The translations under genes were made by a program, and so were the position numbers. The notes beneath the pieces are model-generated. The model did no database searches, was not told the DNA's origin, and saw only the letters and a program-made list of their open reading frames with translations. A stretch of DNA of 64,000 bases from positions 1-64,000 of the forward strand of contig CAMCMB010000030.1 in the NCBI GenBank assembly GCA_945875845.1. The letters run 5' to 3'. Each line of letters opens with the position of its first letter. Positions within the stretch are counted from its first letter, which is position 1. This document shows positions 60,394 to 64,000 of this stretch, one piece after another. The stretch is from Pirellula staleyi DSM 6068 (GTDB lineage Bacteria; Planctomycetota; Planctomycetia; Pirellulales; Pirellulaceae).

Positions 60394-63159
60394 TCAAAAG
60401 TACTTTTTCAGAAACGCTATGGATGAGGAGAAGGATTTTTGCTGGTCAGCCAACGACCAGTCAGCATCCGGAAGTTGGGGCAAAAACTCCCTCGCACGCT
60501 TTTGACCTGGATGCCCGGAACCAGAGTATGCCGTTTGATCAAATTCGCAGGCAACACCCGCGACCTTTAACCAGGACTCAAGTTCAACACTCTCCGAGAA
60601 CTTCACGATACCATCTTTATCCTTTAGGCTGCGTTTCATGGCTTGCCGCCCCGAGACTGTTTCGAAGTCGTACGCGAGGCGACCGATCGCGAAGACGGGT
60701 TGGTACGTCGCTGCTCCGCCACCACATCCACAACCGGATGGTGTTACGCTAGTTTGGGATCTGACGGATGGTGACGCAGCGGCCGGAACGACAAGTGATT
60801 CTAGTACTTGTTGTGCTTTCGAGACTGCGGGATTCTCGCGGGTGGAACACGAGGGAGTGACCACAGTCTCGGGGGAGCCCTCAACGTTTTGTGGTTCGAT
60901 CCTAATTGCTGTTTCTCCGAATCTAAGGGTAGTGATGGAATGAGTGATAGAAGGCCTCCCTGCGAGTAGTCGACGACAATCGACTGTTTCCTGAATGTCA
61001 CACCCTAAAGCAGACGTGACAATTGCCTGTCCCACTTCCATCCCGGAAGGTCGAACTCCAGACTTGAGTTGCATGCTGAGTAACAGGGCAGCAACGCCAC
61101 TCACAATTGGCGTAGCGAAACTGGTCCCTGAATTGACGGAAGTTTGCCCCGATGGGCTTGCGCCAAGTATGTTTTCGCCGACAGCAAGCACACCCTGCTT
61201 GATATATTTCTGCCCCCAATTACTAAACTGTAGCGGCTCCCCGGTGAAAGACATTGCACCAACTGTCAGCACTGATGGCAAAGCACGTGGAACGTGAAGA
61301 CAATCGCACCCTTCATTGCCTGCAGCGGCAACAACGAGTATTCCCTTCTTATCGCATTTGGAAATCGCTTGCTTAAGTGCAGGCTGTGCGTCTCCAGACT
61401 CGGAGAACTGCCCACCGCTTGTGTTGATGACCGCTTCAGCGTTCAGCTTCTTTGAATAATCAACTGACTGATTAATCGCTTTCGCAAGGTTCGCCTGTGA
61501 GCAAGGTTCGACAGTTCCATCGAATCGAGTTCGATAGATCGGGATCGCAACGCCGCTGCATTGAGGTGCAATTCCTTTAACAGGGCTTTGGTGGTTTCCA
61601 AAGATTACACTAGCAATATGCGTTCCATGCTCCGTGGCAGCGTCTGTTCCGACAACTCCGTCACCGAGTGCCGTTAGTTTGCTGCCATTGAAAGCTGGAT
61701 GCGACAGATCAACCGGCCCGTCAAGAATTGCGATGCAAACTCGCGGGTCACCGAGTGTTTCGCCCCAAAGCTCACGCAAACCGGGAATCTCCGCGACGTC
61801 AGTCGCAGTGCGGGATGACATTGCCACCGAACCGACTTCTGCAGCCGCAGGCAAGACAAAACTCGAAGCGGCTGTCGGTTGGTTCTGCTCGCGAACGGCG
61901 GTAACACAGGGGCAGGTAACCGCTTCCGCAACCGTTCCTGGTGAACCTACGATTTTTCTTGCCGCTTCAATTGCGGCCTCGATGTCCTCGGGAGTATTGA
62001 ACGGACCTACACTGAATCGCACGGTTCCCTGTTGTTCAATCGTGCCGAGCGAGCGATGCATCAGGGCGGAACATTGAAAACCGCCACGAACTTGAATTCG
62101 AAATTCCTCTTCGAGCCGTTTGGCAACCGAAGGTGCGGCTTGATCGGCGAACGTTACGCTCACAACGCCGATGCGATCTTCTGACGACTTTGGGCCGTAA
62201 ACGGTTACTCCAGGGATGTTCGACAAACCTGCCATCAACTGATCGGTCAATTGGATGGCGTGTTGGCGAATATCGACGAGCCCACGCTGAAGAACGTATT
62301 CAATCCCAGCCCCAAGACCAATGATCCCAGGCGCGTTGTGGCTGCCCGACTCATATTTTTCCGGAAGTGTTTCCGGTTGGTCTTCGCTCGAACTAGCACT
62401 GCCCGTTCCGCCCTGCCGGACAGAGTCGAGCAACTCTTCGACACCAGGTCGAATGTAAAGGATGCCCGTTCCCAGCGGTCCGAGTAGCCCTTTGTGTCCA
62501 GGTGCAGCGACTAGGTCGGCACCGATTTCCGAAACAGACACGGGGATGTGCCCCAAAGTCTGAGCGGCATCGACAAGGAACAGAACGCCATGCTCACGAG
62601 CAATACAACCGATTTCCACCACTGGTTGCAAAGCGCCAGTTACGTTCGAGGCGTGAATTGCAACGATGAGTTTCGTGTTCGGACGAATCGCAACTCGTAT
62701 GTCCTCGGGACCAACTACACCAAACTCATTGCAGGCAACGCGTGTGACTTCGACTCCGTGACGCTTCTCAAGGCTACGTAGAGGGCGGAGTACAGAATTG
62801 TGCTCGAGATCCGTCGTGACTACGTGGTCGCCTGGTTTGAGGATGCCGTGAATTGCCAGGTTGAGTGAATCTGTGCCGTTGAGCGTGAAGATGATTCGAT
62901 TTGGACTTTCGGCTCCGATTAGGCGGGCGACTGCCGCTCTTGTCTTCTCTACCGCTTCGCGAACGTCGTTGGCTTCCGCGTAGGCGCTTCGGCCGACCGA
63001 AACGCCGAGCCGCCGCTGGTAATCATCGACGATGTCGCAGACCATCGTTGGCTTTGGCCAACTGGTCGCAGCATTATCGAGATAGACCCGCGAACGATTC
63101 ATGCTCATCTCCAACAAAAATGACCGGTCAAAACACACGCAGGCAGATCTATTGCCCAT
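60394..63159 (-). CDS. Fusion: group-II-like cysteine desulfurase + PatA/PatG-type (cyanobactin maturation) S8 subtilisin with PatG-like C-terminal segment
   Basis: 'VYLDNAATSWPKP', PLP Lys 'APGHKGLLGPLG', active Cys 'RGGFQCSALMHRSLGT'; then 'IPGLRELWGETLGDPRVCIAILDGPVDLSHP', 'EHGTHIASVIFG', 'SGTSFATPIVSGVAALLLS', 'GCDCLHVPRALPSVLTVGAM', 'GCGCGGGAATYQPVFAIGRLAYDFETVSGRQAM'. Confidence 0.9.
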   Translation of the reverse strand: MGNRSACVCFDRSFLLEMSMNRSRVYLDNAATSWPKPTMVCDIVDDYQRRLGVSVGRSAYAEANDVREAVEKTRAAVARLIGAESPNRIIFTLNGTDSLNLAIHGILKPGDHVVTTDLEHNSVLRPLRSLEKRHGVEVTRVACNEFGVVGPEDIRVAIRPNTKLIVAIHASNVTGALQPVVEIGCIAREHGVLFLVDAAQTLGHIPVSVSEIGADLVAAPGHKGLLGPLGTGILYIRPGVEELLDSVRQGGTGSASSSEDQPETLPEKYESGSHNAPGIIGLGAGIEYVLQRGLVDIRQHAIQLTDQLMAGLSNIPGVTVYGPKSSEDRIGVVSVTFADQAAPSVAKRLEEEFRIQVRGGFQCSALMHRSLGTIEQQGTVRFSVGPFNTPEDIEAAIEAARKIVGSPGTVAEAVTCPCVTAVREQNQPTAASSFVLPAAAEVGSVAMSSRTATDVAEIPGLRELWGETLGDPRVCIAILDGPVDLSHPAFNGSKLTALGDGVVGTDAATEHGTHIASVIFGNHQSPVKGIAPQCSGVAIPIYRTRFDGTVEPCSQANLAKAINQSVDYSKKLNAEAVINTSGGQFSESGDAQPALKQAISKCDKKGILVVAAAGNEGCDCLHVPRALPSVLTVGAMSFTGEPLQFSNWGQKYIKQGVLAVGENILGASPSGQTSVNSGTSFATPIVSGVAALLLSMQLKSGVRPSGMEVGQAIVTSALGCDIQETVDCRRLLAGRPSITHSITTLRFGETAIRIEPQNVEGSPETVVTPSCSTRENPAVSKAQQVLESLVVPAAASPSVRSQTSVTPSGCGCGGGAATYQPVFAIGRLAYDFETVSGRQAMKRSLKDKDGIVKFSESVELESWLKVAGVACEFDQTAYSGSGHPGQKRAREFLPQLPDADWSLADQQKSFSSSIAFLKKYF

Positions 63160-63423
63160 TCATTGCGAAGGTGGAATATTGATTCCATCGAGACATATAT
63201 CGCAAGCATCTGTCAAGAAATTAGTTGGTCTATGGACATGCTCAAGTTCGGGACAAAAACAGATTTGTCGTGGAGAAACGCTTGCCACGATCTTTTCGAT
63301 AGATCCTTTGGAGAGAAGTCCCTTCCCGCTTGCTGCTCCAACAGGGAATTGTGATCCCGATTCCACCTTCGCGTTTATGCAATACTCATAGTTGTCCCAA
63401 GGTTTCTTGAGTGAATGGCACAT
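63160..63423 (-). CDS. Small Cys-rich ORF, candidate precursor peptide or Zn-binding accessory
   Basis: 87-aa ORF whose TGA (63162-63160) immediately abuts the ATG of the fusion ORF (TGAATG); C-terminal 'ICFCPELEHVHRPTNFLTDACDICLDGINIPPSQ'. Confidence 0.4.
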   Translation of the reverse strand: MCHSLKKPWDNYEYCINAKVESGSQFPVGAASGKGLLSKGSIEKIVASVSPRQICFCPELEHVHRPTNFLTDACDICLDGINIPPSQ

Positions 63424-63529
63424 GAAGCAAACAATGGGTCACGCGTTTCGGCAAGTAACAGGGTAGCAATTGCGAATTTCCAGAAATCAGTCCTGTCGTA
63501 ACCCGCCGCAATCGACAGCAGTTACAATG

Positions 63530-64000
63530 ATGCACTTTGCTTCGTTGATTTCCTGCCGAGAAAAGATTTTGACAGACAACTCCGTTCCACATTCCGACCG
63601 ATCAGACAACAGCGTTGCGTCGAGTATTCTCGAAAGGGCAAAACTCGGTGATCAAGACGCGTTCCAGAGTATTTCAAAACTTTATTCCGGACTCGTGTAC
63701 TACTGGTGTCGCGAATCTCTCAAGCCTGAGGATGCGGAGGATGTGGGACAACAGGTTTTTGTAGCTGTTAGTCGAAACCTCAAGACGTTCAGACGGGAGA
63801 GAGCGGAGGATAGCTTTAGAGCTTGGTTGCGAATCATCACCAAAGCCAAGATCGCGGATCACTATCGAAAGACGATGAATCACGAAGTTGCAATTGGCGG
63901 TGAGGAACAGTGGATTGATCCTGCCGCAAGCGAGGAAAATGATGAGGAAAATGATGAGGACATCCGTCGCGACACTGCGATGCTCTATCAAAGAGCGATG
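63530..64000 (+). CDS. ECF-type RNA polymerase sigma-70 factor (partial, runs off window)
   Basis: Own translation from ATG 63530: 'SILERAKLGDQDAFQSISKLYSGLVYYWCRESLKPEDAEDVGQQVFVAVSRNLKTFRRERAEDSFRAWLRIITKAKIADHYRK'; no stop before window end. Confidence 0.88.
   Translation, partial: MHFASLISCREKILTDNSVPHSDRSDNSVASSILERAKLGDQDAFQSISKLYSGLVYYWCRESLKPEDAEDVGQQVFVAVSRNLKTFRRERAEDSFRAWLRIITKAKIADHYRKTMNHEVAIGGEEQWIDPAASEENDEENDEDIRRDTAMLYQRAM

Overview
This 64 kb window is bacterial and almost certainly from a planctomycete of the Pirellulales type. The evidence is paired DUF1501 and PSD1/cytochrome (DUF1549/DUF1553) genes, DUF1559 pseudopilin-like proteins, abundant palindromic repeats and weak Shine-Dalgarno usage. 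Housekeeping or generic genes include an Orn/Lys/Arg decarboxylase, an M1 peptidase, recG, folE, a MazG-like gene, SGNH and sialate esterases, and a DUF58/transglutaminase/MoxR block. Two accessory regions stand out. (1) About 22.7-37.0 kb is a decayed class-1 DISARM-like defence island. drmB and drmC look intact. drmA carries an internal deletion that removes the expected Walker A region. The drmMI-like methylase is 5'-truncated, joined to a zeta-toxin-like ATPase fragment, and interrupted by one in-frame TGA. Imperfect direct repeats of ~230 bp flank the island, with a truncated RAYT transposase at the left copy. A three-gene cassette of unknown function, including a possible permuted papain-fold protein, lies next to it. 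(2) About 51.3-64.0 kb is a co-directional operon-like run. It is headed by an unusual cysteine desulfurase / PatA-PatG-type subtilisin fusion with Cys-rich C-terminal features. It is preceded by a small Cys-rich ORF whose stop codon abuts the fusion's ATG. Downstream are DUF2235, NTF2-like, di-heme cytochrome, a novel 906-aa coiled-coil protein, a beta-propeller and a PG-binding protein, and an ECF sigma factor is divergent. This is my best candidate for an undescribed, possibly RiPP-like or sulfur-linked, system. All family assignments are from reading sequence motifs; no database search was run.
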